Source: an uncultured Erysipelotrichaceae bacterium | GTDB taxonomy: Bacteria > Bacillota_I > Bacilli_A > RF39 > UBA660 | Assembly (NCBI GenBank): GCA_902803795.1 | Contig: CADCRC010000147.1 | Span: 1 to 6,684, forward strand | Length of the DNA: 6,684 nt | Direction of reading: 5' to 3' | In this document: positions 6,462 through 6,684 of the stretch, piece after piece | Position numbering within the stretch: the stretch's first letter is position 1 | Layout: each line of letters starts with the position of its first letter | Position numbers and translations under genes: made by a program | Notes under the pieces: generated by a model | What the model was told of the DNA's origin: nothing | Databases searched by the model: none | The model's input: only the letters and a program-made list of their open reading frames with translations

Positions 6462-6684
6462 TAAGAAACTAAAAAAATATTTGCCATTTATATGCTTTTT
6501 TGTTGTTACTTTTGTTATACATTTGTTGATACCTCATGGTACGTTAGATGATAAATATTTTGCTGATTTTGTAAATGGTAAATCTATTTTTGATGTTTTA
6601 ACTCTTAGATATAAAATATGGACTTCTCGAGTTATTATAGAAACATGTTTCTATTTGTTTAATGGGAGGTTACCTCATTTTTTG
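6454..6684 (+). CDS. DUF6056-like polytopic membrane protein (3' partial)
   Basis: The frame is open from ATG 6454 to the last base of the window (77 codons), so only the N-terminus is present. A basic start (MNSKKLKK) leads into a membrane span at about 9-27. A loop follows with LDDKYF (31-36) and then RYKIWTSRVIIE (52-63). This order (one helix, paired aspartates, then RY..W.SR..IE) resembles the N-terminus of DUF6056 membrane proteins, which I recall as roughly 500 residues long and found in surface-polysaccharide loci. The acidic first loop also resembles that of GT-C glycosyltransferases, which use polyprenyl-phosphate sugars on the outer face. GT-C activity is an inference, not shown here. 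The gene overlaps the GT2-GT4 gene by 8 bases, indicating the same transcript and probable translational coupling. The identity rests on a short fragment. Confidence 0.7.
   Translation, partial: MNSKKLKKYLPFICFFVVTFVIHLLIPHGTLDDKYFADFVNGKSIFDVLTLRYKIWTSRVIIETCFYLFNGRLPHFL

Noticed and set aside
1..6684. TGA read as tryptophan (mycoplasma-type code)
   Set aside because: The genes are full length with TGA as a stop, tryptophan positions checked are TGG, and at this base composition a recoded TGA would be expected to dominate.
1..6684. RNA genes, CRISPR arrays, insertion sequences or inverted repeats
   Set aside because: Coding frames fill nearly the whole window. No cloverleaf-like segment, spaced direct repeats, transposase or terminal inverted repeats were seen by eye.

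Overview
This AT-rich window (roughly a quarter G+C by eye, not counted) reads as the interior of a cell-surface polysaccharide locus from a low-G+C bacterium, most likely a member of the Bacillota. Evidence for this is the strong preference for A/T-ending codons, near-exclusive AGA/AGG arginine, purine-rich AGGAGG-type ribosome binding sites, a sigma-A-like promoter and the gene content. All six complete genes end in TAA or TAG, and tryptophan is written TGG, so TGA is not being read as Trp. Genus and species cannot be told from this sequence.

Every gene is on the + strand and almost no space is left between them. In order, they are: the last 33 codons of a hydrophobic membrane protein (1-102); a DPM1-like family 2 glycosyltransferase (115-822); a small DUF2304 membrane protein (824-1168); a Wzx-like flippase of the MOP superfamily (1146-2387); a classical family 2 glycosyltransferase (2389-3366); a second, unusual GT-A-type glycosyltransferase (3385-4191); a 65-bp gap holding a good sigma-A-type promoter candidate; a 734-residue bifunctional GT2-GT4 glycosyltransferase (4257-6461); and the first 77 codons of a polytopic membrane protein resembling DUF6056 (6454 to the window end).

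Inferred working model: the cytoplasmic transferases (2389, 3385 and both halves of 4257) extend an oligosaccharide on a polyprenyl carrier, and the flippase moves it across the membrane. The DPM1-like enzyme with its DUF2304 partner may make a polyprenyl-phosphate monosaccharide. That product could be used outside the membrane by a GT-C-like enzyme, for which the DUF6056-like protein is a candidate. The initiating phosphoglycosyltransferase, polymerase, chain-length regulator and sugar-nucleotide synthesis genes are not in this window and would be expected in the flanks.

No RNA gene, mobile element, CRISPR array or convincing terminator was seen. The most interesting points are the split polyprenyl-phosphate-sugar module, the transferase whose usual nucleotide-binding acidic motif is replaced by ATSTPN, the two-enzyme fusion, and the internal promoter.
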